64,000 nt of DNA, taken from contig JADJMA010000009.1 in the NCBI GenBank assembly GCA_016709845.1, positions 1-64,000 of the forward strand, in the 5' to 3' direction. Below, in pieces: positions 19,385-30,813 of the stretch. The notes beneath the pieces were generated by a model. It was not told the origin of the DNA and ran no database searches. It was given only the letters and a program-made list of their open reading frames with translations. How positions within the stretch are numbered: position 1 is the first letter of the stretch; every line of letters starts with the position of its first letter. This stretch comes from Flammeovirgaceae bacterium (GTDB taxonomy: Bacteria; Bacteroidota; Bacteroidia; Cytophagales; Cyclobacteriaceae). Both the position numbers and the translations under genes were made by a program.

Positions 19385-20307
19385 CTTAGTGTAAGTGTCA
19401 GTTGAATTAAATATACGTCCTTTTTATCTTCAGTAATAAGCTTGTATTGATTGGGATAACTCAACTCCAATCTTCGTTTAACATTTTTCAAACCAATACC
19501 CGATTTTTCGGTGGACTCTTGCTTTTCGACCAAACTATTCTCTACCGTATAAATACATTGTTTTCCCTGTAGTTCGATGGTTACATTAACCCACGCTTTC
19601 GGGTTGCTGTTGCTAACCCCATGCTTAAAAGCATTTTCAAGAAATGTGATAAAAATAAGCGGTGTTATTCTTAAATTCTCGGGGTTGCCAATGATCTCAA
19701 ATTTAATGGGAATCTGATCATTAAGTCGCAGCCTTTCCAGACTAATATAGTTTTGCATGTACTCAATCTCTTTGCTCAGGAGTACATTCGGATGATTGGA
19801 ATCGTAGATCATATACCGCATCATCTGCGAAAGCTTGGCAACCACTTCGGTTGTATTTTCAGATTTGGTATAGGCCAGGTAATACAGATTATTAAGTGTA
19901 TTAAACAAAAAGTGCGGATTGATCTGAGCTTTCAAAAAATTCAATTCGGCAGCCAGTTTTTCATGTTCAATCTCTTTTCTTCGAGCCTCTAGTTCAAACC
20001 AATCCTCGGCAAAGCGTAGCATGCCAACAAAAATTACAATGAACAGATTACTGGTAACCACTTGGACGATAAAACGCATACTGTATAAATACCCCTCGCG
20101 GTTTGTGCTCACGCTTAAAACATCGCGCTCCAGGTAAATTCTAAGCGTAATAATTATGGCAAAAAATACGATGAACTGGATTACATATTTCCACTTATCT
20201 GCTTTGGCTAACAGCCGGGGCAAAAAGGTGAAATAGTTAACGTAGGAAAGTAAGGCTGCAAAAAGCACCTGTGTTGATACGATGGTGAGCACCCGGCTCC
20301 AGTCCAC
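19381..20307 (-). CDS. LytS/YehU-type sensor histidine kinase
   Basis: This 308-residue protein has four predicted membrane helices in the first 100 residues and then a His_kinase (PF06580-type) domain with H132 in AQINPHFLFNTLNNL. The ATPase part has FLENAFKHGVSN and GIGLKNVKRRLELSY. There is no extracytoplasmic sensory domain, so it probably senses the membrane state or a small ligand in the helices. It is translationally coupled to the LytTR regulator. The 354 bases upstream (20308-20661) hold no gene that I can recognise. Confidence 0.93.
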   Translation of the reverse strand: MDWSRVLTIVSTQVLFAALLSYVNYFTFLPRLLAKADKWKYVIQFIVFFAIIITLRIYLERDVLSVSTNREGYLYSMRFIVQVVTSNLFIVIFVGMLRFAEDWFELEARRKEIEHEKLAAELNFLKAQINPHFLFNTLNNLYYLAYTKSENTTEVVAKLSQMMRYMIYDSNHPNVLLSKEIEYMQNYISLERLRLNDQIPIKFEIIGNPENLRITPLIFITFLENAFKHGVSNSNPKAWVNVTIELQGKQCIYTVENSLVEKQESTEKSGIGLKNVKRRLELSYPNQYKLITEDKKDVYLIQLTLTLS

Positions 20308-20661
20308 GATATCTTTACCTCGTTGATACGAACTTACCTGATAAAGAAAAACGGATAAGTAAACACACCAAAAGGAGATGTGGAGTAGTATTACTTTAGT
20401 GCGCTGTGATGTTGAACCTCATGATGAAGGGCAAAACTAAAGGATGCCCGGATATCTCTAATGCTTTTTTTAGTATTTACGACCGACCTAGTATTCTGGC
20501 CGATCGATAGCACTAACCAAACGATCGCTGGAAATGTCGAATAATTTACCGGATTGTCGATGATATGAGGCTGTCTATATAATAAACCGAATTATACAGA
20601 ACAAATGGACTTGTTTTGCAGTTGAATCGAGTGTTGCCCAACTAACATTCAAAAACCGACA

Positions 20662-23520
20662 ATGAAAAGAATCTATATCACCCTTATTTTTATCTCAACC
20701 GCATTAGCGACCATGGGCCAGACTGGAATCGGAAAAATTTCCGGTACTATTAAGGAAGCCGAAAATAGCAATGTCGTTGAATTCGCTACCGTGGCACTCA
20801 ACAATCCAACAACTAACAAACCTGTGGATGGTACCATTGCAGATGCCAAAGGCAAGTTTGTCATTAAGGGCATAAACAACGGCAAATATGTAGTAGCCAT
20901 TTCATTCATTGGCTTTGAAACTATTAAACGTGAAGTGGAGATTACAGATAAGAACTGGGATGTTGACTTAGGTACTGTTTTACTAAGTTCATCAACCGAA
21001 GTATTGGAAGCTGTAACCGTAGAAGCACAAAAAGTTCTTATTGAAGAAAAGGTAGATCGCATGATTTACAATGCTGAGAATGATAACACTGCCAAAGGTG
21101 GCGATGCATCGGATGTCTTAAGAGGGTTCCGCTCCTAACTGTTGATTTGGATGGCAACGTATCGATTCGCGGAAGTCAAAACATTCGAGTGCTAATCAAC
21201 AATCGCCCCTCCACCATTACGGCTGGTAGCGTAGCGGATGCCTTAAAACAAATTCCTGCAGACGAAATTAAATCTGTTGAAGTAATCACCTCTCCATCCT
21301 CTAAATATGATGCTGAAGGAACTACCGGTATTATCAACATTATCACAAAAAAAAGTGCTAGAAGGGGCAACATTAAATGTAAATGGCAGTGTGGGCAATC
21401 GGGTTCTAATTTGGGATTTGGGGTGGTTATAAAAAGGCAAGCTTGGTCTCTGTTGGCGGATGGGGCCGGATTGGATATAACACATTAGGAAGTTTTGAAA
21501 ACACACAGGATTAAAGGTAAATACAAATGCGCAAACAGCCGATACAAGAACCAATTCACTCATGGCCAATTATTCATTCGGAATAGACTATGACTTCAAT
21601 GCAAAGAATTACCTAACCTCCTCCATTCGCCTGGGCGGAAGGGGTTCAACAAACTATCAGGATCAGCTAACCACGAACACCTTGATCAATAATATTTTGA
21701 CTAACCAGATAATTCAAAACGTAGTATCGGATAACAATGCAAAGACTATCGATGTAAATGTTAATTACACGCATCTATACAAGAAAAAGGATCGTGAATT
21801 AAGTTTCCTTGCTATGTACAGCATCAATGATGGTATCAACAACTTTGAAAGCTTAACGCTAGACTCCCTGGATTTTTCTCCTAAAGCAGGACTAAAAATG
21901 ATAATGACAGTTATAACGAAGAGTTTGCCCTGCAGATTGATTATCAAACTCCTTTATCAGATCAACAATTAGTGAAATGGGTGCTAAGCAAACCAGGCGA
22001 AAAGCGCTCAGTAACTATCAATACTTTAATGCGCAGGGGAAGACCCTATTCGTTATTATCGATGCCCAGTTGTCAAACATCTTCAACTACATTCAAAATG
22101 TAAGTGCTGGCTATCTTCTTATACGCTTAATCTAAAAATATGCTTTTAAAGCAGGTGGACGATACGAATACACAACAATTGATGCGTACTTTAAAGATGA
22201 GCAAGACATTAAAATCCCTTCGTATGGAATTTTGTTCCCTCTTTGAATATTTCCAGGAAATTGGCTAAAAAACAACACCATCAAGGCGGCCTTTAACCGC
22301 AGAATTCAGAGGCCCTCAATCCGCTATCTAAATCCAAACATACAAGGTTCAAATCCATAAGAATGTTACTTTTGGTAATCCACCTTGACCCAGAATACAC
22401 AAACAACTATGAGCTGAGCTATAGCACCTATTTGAAAGGCTTTGGCTTAAATTTAACTGGCTTTGCGCAAATAGTAACAATGCCATTCAAAAGGTTAACA
22501 GATGTGCGGGCAATACTAATGCGATAGAGAATTCGTATCAAAATATTGGTATTGAAAATTCTTATGGAACAAGCATTAATGCAAACGTATCAATTGGTGA
22601 TAAACTAACTTTTAATGGTGGGCCTGAGATTTATTACGCGACTTTAACAAACAACGTACCCGATGATAATTTGAGGGCAAGTAACGAAGGATGGGTAGTA
22701 AGCGGCCGATTATTTGGAAGCTATAATATGACTAAGGAGTGGAGTCTTCAGTTCTTCAGTTTTGCCCGTGGCCGCAATGTACAACTTCAAGGGTTTCAGG
22801 GTGGCTTTGGTGTGTATTCGCTTGGGCTCAACAGAAACCTTCCGAACAAACGAGGCAGTATAGGATTTGGAGCTGAGAACTTCTTGGCAACACGATTACC
22901 ATAAAAAGTGAGACGACAACAAATGATTTTGTTCAAAAAGCGTTTCTATCCGCCAAAATCTTAAATTTTAAGGTGAATGTAAACTTACGGTTTGGAAAAA
23001 TTGAAGGCGCTGGCAGCAACAACCGGGGCTCAAGTAGGCGAAGAAGCCGTAAATCAATTTCAAGCGATGATGTAAAATAGGTGGCGATGGTGGTGGTGGT
23101 GTAGATGGCGGTGGTCAGGATCAGCAGCAAGGCGACAGCTGCTCAGGCGGGTGGACAGCGTCCTGCTGGTGCTGGCGCAGCAATCCCGCAATAATATCTG
23201 ACCCTACTGCAGTGGTTGATGCAACCGGCACGTGGGCATATACAATAGAATCCCCCCAGGGCGCCAATGGCGGAACACTGAAAATTAATAAAGAAGGTGA
23301 AACCTATAGTGGTACCATCATCAACAGCAGAATGCTTAACGAAACTGTTTTAAAGAATGTTCAAGTGACTGGCAATGAACTAAGTTTTAGTTATGAAGGC
23401 AGGTTTGGACCTAATACAAACGAAGTAACCGTGAAGGGAGTAATAACTGGCAATGAATTTGCAGGAAGCATGGCGATAGGTCAGTTTGGCGCCTTTCCAA
23501 TGAAAGCCAAGAAAGAGTAA
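20662..23520 (+). pseudogene. TonB-dependent-receptor-like outer-membrane beta-barrel protein, many frameshifts
   Basis: One receptor of about 950 residues is spread over at least six frame pieces. It has a signal peptide (MKRIYITLIFISTALATMGQ), a carboxypeptidase-regulatory domain (ISGTIKEAENSNVVEFATVA), and a plug domain (GNVSIRGSQNIRVLINNRPS, IPADEIKSVEVITSPSSKYD, GIINIITKKS), followed by barrel strands. At 21124 one missing A separates DVLR from RVPLLTVDLDG. The end (23212-23520) is an extra domain after a Gly/Gln-rich linker: GTWAYTIESPQGANGGTLKI...FPMKAKK, predicted beta-rich. The family (OMP_b-brl_3 type) mediates uptake or surface functions, and the substrate is unknown. With more than six breaks it could be a real pseudogene, although the coding pattern is kept throughout. 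Confidence 0.8.
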
Positions 23521-23549
23521 ATAAGTAATAGGGTTTAGTTAGGTGGGTA

Positions 23550-23581
23550 AATGCCGGTTCGAAAGGATCGGCATTTTTTTA
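23550..23581 (+). terminator. Intrinsic terminator after the receptor gene
   Basis: AATGCCG GTTCGAAAGGAT CGGCATT is followed by seven or more T, between the receptor and the convergent acetyltransferase gene. Confidence 0.8.
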
Positions 23582-23585
23582 TTAT

Positions 23586-24056
23586 CTATCTATAGAGTTC
23601 GATCTCAAAATATTTCGCTCCTTCCATGGGGTTAAATCGATACGGTTCCATTTCATAAAATCCCACTTGCTTATATAAATGTATAGCCGAACCCATTGTT
23701 GCCAGCGTATCCAATCGCATCTTACTATACCCAAGTTGTGCCGCGGTTTCAATGGCATTTTGAAGCAGCTGTTTGCCATATCCAAAACCTCGCGCCTTCT
23801 CCCGAATGTACATTCGTTTAAGCTCTCCGATAGAGTCCTCTAATTTTCTGATACCAAAGCAACCAACGGCCTTTTCGTTCTCCATGGCAATTATAAGAAC
23901 TCCCTGAGGCTTTGAGTACATAATGGAAAGACTGGCAAGTTCCTCCTCAAAATTTTGAAAAGATAAATCAATGCCAAGTTGCACTACATATTCGGTAAAC
24001 AAATCTGTGGCGACTAAATAATCTTTCTTGCTACTGGCTTCTTTAAATTCAATCAT
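23586..24056 (-). CDS. GNAT-family N-acetyltransferase
   Basis: This 156-residue GNAT domain has the acetyl-CoA-binding segment IREKARGFGYGKQLLQNAIE (R/Q-x-x-G-x-G/A pattern), the preceding strand IGELKRMYI, and the C-terminal YKQVGFYEMEPYRFNP. The acceptor substrate cannot be told from sequence. The neighbours (receptor, oxidoreductase) give no hint. It is intact and monocistronic. Confidence 0.88.
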   Translation of the reverse strand: MIEFKEASSKKDYLVATDLFTEYVVQLGIDLSFQNFEEELASLSIMYSKPQGVLIIAMENEKAVGCFGIRKLEDSIGELKRMYIREKARGFGYGKQLLQNAIETAAQLGYSKMRLDTLATMGSAIHLYKQVGFYEMEPYRFNPMEGAKYFEIELYR

Positions 24057-24334
24057 GCGGGTTAAGTGATAACAATGGATTTTTATTTTATACCCGTATC
24101 AAAGATACCAACCTAATAAAAAATGATCGATTTTTTTAGCAAATACCCTATTGAGAAGAATCTGGGGTATAGCCCAATCCAGGATTAAGATAGCTATTGC
24201 TTGAAAATCTTGACCTCAGTCCGCTTAAGTTTAGAAATGTTTGAATTTCGTAAACCATTTTAATTTGATTTAGCTAAATTTAATTTTCCAATAAGAAATT
24301 CAGTTCCTCACTATAATCTTTAACTCTTGAGATC

Positions 24335-24790
24335 ATGGCAAACTTCAATCTTAATGTAAACGGGAAAAAACAAGCCATTGATGTTGATCCAAAAACACCC
24401 ATGTTGTGGGTTTTGCGCGAACATCTAAATCTGGTAGGTACCAAGTATGGATGTGGTATTGCTCAATGTGGCGCCTGCACCATTCATGTGGATGGGGTGG
24501 CCGTCCGATCCTGTCAATTGCCTGTTTCCGTTATGGAAAATAAATCAATCACAACGATTGAAGGCTTATCGGAAGATGGAGATCATCCCGTACAAAAAGC
24601 ATGGATGGAACACGATGTTCCGCAATGTGGTTACTGTCAGACGGGGCAAATTATGACAGCTGCTGCATTGCTTAAAGCAAACCCTACGCCTACTGATGAG
24701 CAAATTGAGACCGCCATGAACGGAAATATTTGTCGATGCGGAACCTATTTGCGAATCAAGGCTGCAATAAAAACGGCTGCTAAAGTTTAA
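24335..24790 (+). CDS. 2Fe-2S subunit of a molybdenum hydroxylase (isoquinoline 1-oxidoreductase alpha type)
   Basis: This 151-residue protein has the plant-type 2Fe-2S ligands C40, C45, C48 and C60 (YGCGIAQCGACTIHVDG) and the second cluster ligands C98, C101, C133 and C135 (QCGYCQTGQIM, NICRCGTY). It passes electrons from the molybdopterin subunit encoded 22 bases downstream. This two-subunit form has no FAD subunit, as in IorAB and related periplasmic aldehyde or N-heterocycle oxidoreductases, and probably gives electrons to a cytochrome. Confidence 0.93.
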   Translation: MANFNLNVNGKKQAIDVDPKTPMLWVLREHLNLVGTKYGCGIAQCGACTIHVDGVAVRSCQLPVSVMENKSITTIEGLSEDGDHPVQKAWMEHDVPQCGYCQTGQIMTAAALLKANPTPTDEQIETAMNGNICRCGTYLRIKAAIKTAAKV

Positions 24791-24812
24791 TCACCACTTA
24801 AACCACCCAATC

Positions 24813-27067
24813 ATGACACTTATAAAATCAAAAATAGATAGACGATCATTTCTAAAAGTCTCTGCTCTGGCTGGTGGTGGCATGATGCTAAGCTTTGGCT
24901 GGCTTGCCGGTTGCAAGCCAACACCGGAAGAAGCAATGGCGCTTCCAAAAGAATGGTTTGAACTCAATAATTATATTAAGATTGGTGAAAACGGAGTGGT
25001 AACGTTGATGTCAGCTAATCCGGAGTTTGGATCCAATGTAATGACCTCCATGCCGATGATATTGGCAGATGAGTTAGATGTGGACTGGAAAAATGTAATT
25101 GTTGAACAAGCAGATTTTTTTCCCAAGAGATTTGATCGGCAATTCACGGGAGGTAGTCAAGGTATCCGTTTAGGATGGAAACCACTTCGCACGGCAGGTG
25201 CTACGGCAAGAAAAATGTTGGTTGATGCTGCCGCAAAAACCTGGAATGTTCGTGCCGAAGAAATAACGACCGAAGCCGGAACACTGCTTCATAAAGCAAG
25301 TGGAAAAAAAGCAAGCTATGGTGAAATGGCATCGCAGGCAGCGGGACTTACTGTGCCTACCGATGTTGCAGTAAAAGTATAAACGATTTCAAAATCATTG
25401 GCACATCGAGAAAGAATGTGGCCGGTAAAGATATTGTTACAGGCAAACCTTTATTTGCCATGGATTATAAGCAAGATGGAATGTTGATTGCCATGATTGC
25501 TCATCCGCCCATCGGTATGAAAGTAAAATCTGTTGATGACACGGCTGCGAAATCAATGCCGGGCATCAAAGATGTATTTGTTTTTAAAACGCTACCCGAT
25601 GATTACGAACGCGCAGCCTTTGATACGACTACCTATACGGAAATGGTAGCCATAGTTGGAAACTCAACCTGGGAAGTAATGAATGCAAAGAAAGCGCTGA
25701 AGATAGAATGGGAAAAAACTACAGACACGAGTGTGGTTGTTAATGGATGGACAGGTAAACAAACTGTTAAAATTCCGGGTGGTGTAGAAAGTACGGAAGG
25801 CCATAAAGAAAGAATGGCTGAGATGGCCAAGAAGCCTGCGAATGTTTTACGAAAGGATGGTGATCCGGTAAGCGCATTTAAAAAAGCAGCAAAAGTTCTT
25901 GAAAGAACATACAACGCACCATACCTCGCGCACAATACGATGGAGCCTGTGAATTGCTTTGCTAACGTTACTGCCGATAAAGCTGAAATCTACGGACCAA
26001 CACAAGCGCCTGATTTTATTGCTGGTACCATTGCCACACGATTGGGACTTCCAAAAGAAAGTATCAATATCAAGTTAGCCCGAATGGGTGGTGGGTTTGG
26101 CCTTCGCGCTTATTGCCATCATATGGTGGAGGCGGCCGTCATTTCTCAAAAGATGAATGCCCCGATCAAAATGATTTATACCCGTGAAGATGATATGACG
26201 TATGGCATCTATCGTCCCACCTATACAGCTACCTACAAAGCGGCATTAGATGAAAATAATAATCTGATTGCCTTTCATGTGCGCGGAGGTGGTATCCCTG
26301 AACATGCGGTGCATGCCAATCGATTCCCGGCAGGTGCTGTCGATAATTATTTAGCGGAAGGTTGGCAATTGGATTCCAACATTACGATTGGTGCATTTCG
26401 CGCACCACGTTCAAATTTTATTGCTGGCGCTGAACAATCATTTCTTGATGAGTTGGCCGAACTGGCAGGAAAAGATCCGATTGAGTTTCGCCTACAGCTT
26501 TTAGAACGCGCGAAAAATAATCCGGTTGGCAAGGACAATGATTATGATCCCGAGCGTTATGCCGGTGTGTTGAAATTGGTACGCGAGAAATCTAATTGGA
26601 GTGAAGCACAACCTAATGTGCATCGCGGAGTATCCGCTTACTTCTGTCACAATACCTATGTGGCCGAGGTACTTGATTTAACAATGAAAGACAATAAGCC
26701 CGTTTTTGAAAATGTATATGCTGCGGTGGATTGCGGTATTGTAATTAATCCCGATGCTGCCAAAAATATGGGCGAAGGTGGAATTGTTGATGGTATTGGC
26801 AATGCCATGTTTGGTGAACTAACCTTTGTTGATGGGGTGCCTCAAAAAAATAATTTCGATAAGTACCGCCTCATCCGGCAAAAAGAAGCACCGGCTTCCA
26901 TTGATGTTCACTTTGTGAAAAACGAACATGACCCGACCGGACTTGGTGAACCTTTGTTTCCACCCGTGTTTGCAGCGGTTGCCAATGCGTTATATAAAGC
27001 AACGGGTAAACGCTTCTACAATCAACCTTTCGGGAAGGAATTGGAGAAAGATATTCAGGCGATATAG
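24813..27067 (+). CDS. Molybdopterin subunit of isoquinoline 1-oxidoreductase-type hydroxylase, one frameshift
   Basis: The N-terminus has a Tat-type signal (DRRSFLKVSALAGGGMMLSF) ending in a cysteine that may be lipidated. The molybdopterin-binding regions include GGSQGIRLGW, MGGGFGLRAY, GAFRAPRSNF and GEPLFPPVFAAVANA. Together the pieces give about 750 residues, the usual length of IorB-like subunits. The frame breaks at 25380: adding one A to GTAAAAG gives AVKSINDFKIIGTSRKN and joins the two open frames. It forms an operon with the 2Fe-2S subunit. The substrate is unknown, with aldehydes or N-heterocycles likely. A PQQ dehydrogenase gene converges on it. Confidence 0.9.
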
Positions 27068-27132
27068 TTTTAATTGGCATTATACCAAGGCAGAAAAAGA
27101 TACTTAAAAATTGAATAGATATTTGGCAACCA

Positions 27133-29496
27133 TCATAACCCCAACGCCACCAACTCGCCTGCATGGCCAACCGCTCCTACAGCAATCACAATGTATTGCT
27201 TACCATTGATGGAATACGTTATTGGTAGGCCGGCTTGATAAGCGGGCAACTCAACTTCGAAATAATTTCACCGGTTGCCTTGTCATACGCTCTGAACTTA
27301 TTTCCACCGCCACCATCCAGAGCATATAAGCCCGCTCCTTCTCCGGCAAATAATAATGTTTTCGTTACTAACATGCCCACGCGATCGGGCAAACCTGTAC
27401 GCGGAATGTTTATTCCTTTTAATGCCGGAACATCTTTACCCAATCAGGTGTATCGGCATTGGCGATCATCCATTTATGATCACCCGTGTTCAAATCGATG
27501 GCAGTGATTCTACCATACGGAGGTTTCACCAAGGGCAAACCATACGGACCAATTCGTGAACTACCCATGTAAGCGATGTAATCCATATCCGACAAATCGG
27601 GAGCGGATTCTAAACTCATGGGCCGCAACACAGTGCTGGATGAAACATAGAGCATTCCGGTTTCCGGATCCAACACACCGCCTTGCCAATTGGCACCACC
27701 TACTGCATCAGGGAGAATCAAGGTCCCCATCACATTTGGTGGATTGTAAACACTGACAGGTGTATAGCGGGGTCACTTTTTATATTGCTTAACAATTCGC
27801 AACGCCGCCTCTTTAATGGCTGCCGTAAAGTCAACAAGGATATCATCGAAATAGCCTTGCCGATCATAAGCTGCCGGCTTGGTGGGAAAGGTTCTGTCGG
27901 CGCTGTCCACTCTCCCTTCACATCGCTTTTAGGAACTAGCCGATCTTCAATAGGCCAAACCGGTTTGCCAGTTACCCGCTCAAACACATAAGCAAACGCC
28001 TGATTGGTAAGTTGAACAACGGCCAGGATTGGTTTTCCATCTACAATGATGTCAGCCAATATAGGTGGAGCCGGCAAATCGTAATCCCAAATGTCGTGAT
28101 GGATTAATTGATAATGCCATACTTTTTTTCCTGTCCTGGCATTGAGGCACACTAAACTTTGTGAGAATAAATTATTGCCGGGCCGGTGGCCGCCATAAAA
28201 ATCTCCGGTAGCAGCTTCCAAGGGCAGATACACATAACCCAATTTCGGATCGGCCGTAAGCGGTGCCCACGCGCCTGCATTTCCCGTATACTTCCAACTA
28301 CCCTGCTCCCACGTTTCATTACCCTCTTCTCCCTTCTGAGGTATCGTATTAAAAATCCATAACTGCTTTCCGGTCTTCACATCATAACCCATGATGTTGC
28401 CGGGTACTTGCCTTTTAGAAACGGGCGCTAACCCAACGGGAAAACTTGCGCCCACAATGATCACATCGTTGACAATGATTGGCGGTGACGTAGAGCCAAT
28501 GGTCGATGTTAATGGATCGGCACTTACGCCCAAACCTTTTTTTAAATTCACCACCCCATGATCTCCAAAGTCGGGAATCAAATGTCCGGTCTGTGCATCC
28601 AACGCAATCAATTGAAAACTGGGTGTGATGTAGATAACACGGTCTGATCCTTTTACCGATGAAGTCCAGTATGCCACACCTCTTCCTGAATTTTGTCGCG
28701 GCACATAGGCCTTGCGCTCTTTTTCGTCAAAACGAAATGTCCATAGAGTTTCGCCTGTCATCGCATCGATAGCGGCCACCGCTCGGCTGGAGCCAGCGGT
28801 TGTGTATAAGACTCCATTCGCCATCAACGGAGTAACCTTAAAATAGAATTCCGGTTTAGCGCCAAAGTTGTCGGTCTTCCAACGCCAAATTATTTTCAAA
28901 TCTTTTGCATTCTCTTTATTGATCTGATCTAACGGAGAATAGTTAGTGCTTGCATAATCTCCGCGATGTTGCCTCCAATCGCCCTCAATAGTTAAAGCTC
29001 TGAGGTCAGCGTCCTTAGGTATGAACTGCATGGCCACTCGGGAGGATTCCAGTTCACCCACCATAATATTTTGCAATTTTTCTTTATTGGAAGAGAGTTC
29101 CGTTTCGCCAGACGGAAATTCATTCACTTCCAAAATGAATGCAGGAGGGCCGCATACGATGCATCGTCCAGAGAATGTGGATTTGTTTTTGGCATCGTTG
29201 CCTTTGTCAATTCAAACAACTCGCCTATTGATTTTTCTTTCCACTTATCCAGGAAGCGATCGCCCATCAAAGCACTTCCCCCTTCTGTTCCGCGCAAATC
29301 CCTCCCGTGACAAGAAGCGCAATTGACTACATACAAACCAGAACCCAGCTCTGCTTGTTTCGAAGAAAAGACGGCAGTTGTGGAAGCTATAAGTTTAATG
29401 GTATCCACTGCATCAGCCGAATTCTGATCTGGTTTGGAACACGAAGGAAATCAACACGATGACTGACCAACAGAAAAGCGTAATGATGTTTTTCAT
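27133..29496 (-). CDS. PQQ-dependent dehydrogenase with N-terminal cytochrome c domain, several frameshifts
   Basis: The mended gene starts at 29496 with a lipoprotein-like signal (MKNIITLFCWSVIVLIS then SCSKPDQNSAD in a second frame). A cytochrome c domain follows with CASCHGRDLRG. The eight-bladed PQQ propeller then runs from WRQHRGDYASTNYSPLDQIN through NTIPQKGEEGNETW, HHDIWDYDLPAPPIL, a break near 27740, GGANWQGGVLDPETGMLYV, and ends with ITYSINGKQYIVIAVG...GELVALGL at 27133. Breaks lie near 29430, 29120, 27740, 27425 and 27230. These enzymes oxidise sugars or alcohols in the periplasm and pass electrons through their haem c. The pieces align end to end, so indel errors are likely. Confidence 0.87.
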
Positions 29497-29640
29497 TCTG
29501 CGCGATTATAAATGATAAAGTTATTCTTTATACTACACAATACTCTTTTTGCTCTACTGAATTTTAATAGGCACCACAACTATAAATCCACTATATTGGA
29601 TATAATTCACATTATCTGGAAAAATTATGAACCATTACAA

Positions 29641-30048
29641 ATGAAAACACTATTAAAATTAAGTAGTTTAATCTTAGCAATTGTTACACTATCAATTTGT
29701 AATTCTTACGCACAAAACAAAAATCTGGTTGTACGCATCGCTAAACTCAAAATCGATTCCACGCAGTTGCAGGAATATAACGCGGCCCTTAAGGAAGAAA
29801 TTGAAGCAGCCGTGCGTGTTGAACCCGGAGTGTTGTCTTTATACGCGGTGGCTGAAAAAGATAATCCAACCTCCATCACGATATTTGAAATCTATGCCAA
29901 TGCAGATGCGTTTAATTCGCATCGGGAAACTCCACACTTTAAAAAGTACAAAAACACAACCCAACAAATGGTACAGTCACTCGAACTTTTGGAGACAGTA
30001 CCTATAGTACTTGCAACCAAGCCGGATGTAAAAAAGAAATTAAAGTGA
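29641..30048 (+). CDS. Exported antibiotic-biosynthesis-monooxygenase-like (ABM) protein
   Basis: The 135-residue form starting at 29641 has a clean signal peptide (MKTLLKLSSLILAIVTLSIC...SYAQ), so the in-frame upstream start at 29512 is unlikely. The mature part is an ABM-type dimeric alpha/beta barrel (LVVRIAKLKIDSTQLQEY, EPGVLSLYAVAEKDNPTSIT, FEIYANADAFNSHRETPHFK), the fold of small quinol monooxygenases such as YgiN. Export is unusual for cofactor-free cytoplasmic members but common in Bacteroidetes paralogues. It overlaps the convergent cutC by nine bases. The substrate is unknown. Confidence 0.82.
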   Translation: MKTLLKLSSLILAIVTLSICNSYAQNKNLVVRIAKLKIDSTQLQEYNAALKEEIEAAVRVEPGVLSLYAVAEKDNPTSITIFEIYANADAFNSHRETPHFKKYKNTTQQMVQSLELLETVPIVLATKPDVKKKLK

Positions 30049-30780
30049 CTTCGCTAATTTTCGCATCGCGCGCACCCGCTCCGGATCAACCGTGCGGCAT
30101 TTAAATTCAGAGCCTTCTTCTGAACCCATGCCAGCAATAGCTGGATTTTTATACGTCATCACACTATCGCAAAAAGCCGTTGCTGAGAAATGAATTTCTT
30201 TCGCTCCGGTCTTTCGAACAATTTCCTCGACAGTATTTTCATTCACGCCCGAGCCCGGCATAATAGCAATCCGGCCAGCTGCTCTTTTTATAAGTTCACC
30301 AATCAGATCCGCACCTAAGGCAGCTGTAGTTTTATGGCCTGAAGTAAGTATTCTATCAAAGCCCAACTCAATACAGTCTTCCAAAGCCTCAAACGGATCG
30401 CGTGTCATATCAAAAGCCCGGTGACAAGTAATTTTTAAAGGTCGTGCAATGCCAATCAGTTCCTTGCATCGCTTTTTATCCAAGGTTCCATCTTCTTTCA
30501 AAATGCCAAACACAACCCCATCCACACTTATGCGCTGGCACTGATAGATGTCGCGCTTCATGCTATGAAATTCGTAGTTGGTATAACAAAAGTCTCCACC
30601 CCGTGGACGAATCATAACAAAAACATCCAGGTTTACATTCTGTCGCACCGATTCAATGATTCCATACGAGGGCGTGGTTCCTCCTTCTGCGGGGTTGTCA
30701 CACAATTCAATGCGATCGGCTCCACCTTCTTGCGCACGAAGGGCGGACTCTATATTATATACTACTATTTCAATTTTCAT
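30040..30780 (-). CDS. cutC: CutC family protein (copper homeostasis)
   Basis: This 246-residue TIM-barrel protein has the family signature EIVVYNIESALRAQEGGADR followed by IELCDNPAEGGTTPSYG. Other conserved segments are VFVMIRPRGGDFCY, ITCHRAFDMTRDP, ILTSGHK and IMPGSGVNENTV. CutC has been tied to copper tolerance, but its activity is not settled and proposals include a hydrolase role. Length and frame are intact. It ends within the last codons of the convergent ABM gene. Confidence 0.93.
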   Translation of the reverse strand: MKIEIVVYNIESALRAQEGGADRIELCDNPAEGGTTPSYGIIESVRQNVNLDVFVMIRPRGGDFCYTNYEFHSMKRDIYQCQRISVDGVVFGILKEDGTLDKKRCKELIGIARPLKITCHRAFDMTRDPFEALEDCIELGFDRILTSGHKTTAALGADLIGELIKRAAGRIAIMPGSGVNENTVEEIVRKTGAKEIHFSATAFCDSVMTYKNPAIAGMGSEEGSEFKCRTVDPERVRAMRKLAKSL

Positions 30781-30813
30781 AGTAAGAATCTATCCAAATC
30801 TCTTCGTCAGTTT

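Noticed and set aside
27235..29326. Plus-strand reading frames opposite the PQQ dehydrogenase
   Set aside because: They are antisense to a clear gene in several pieces and show no family features.
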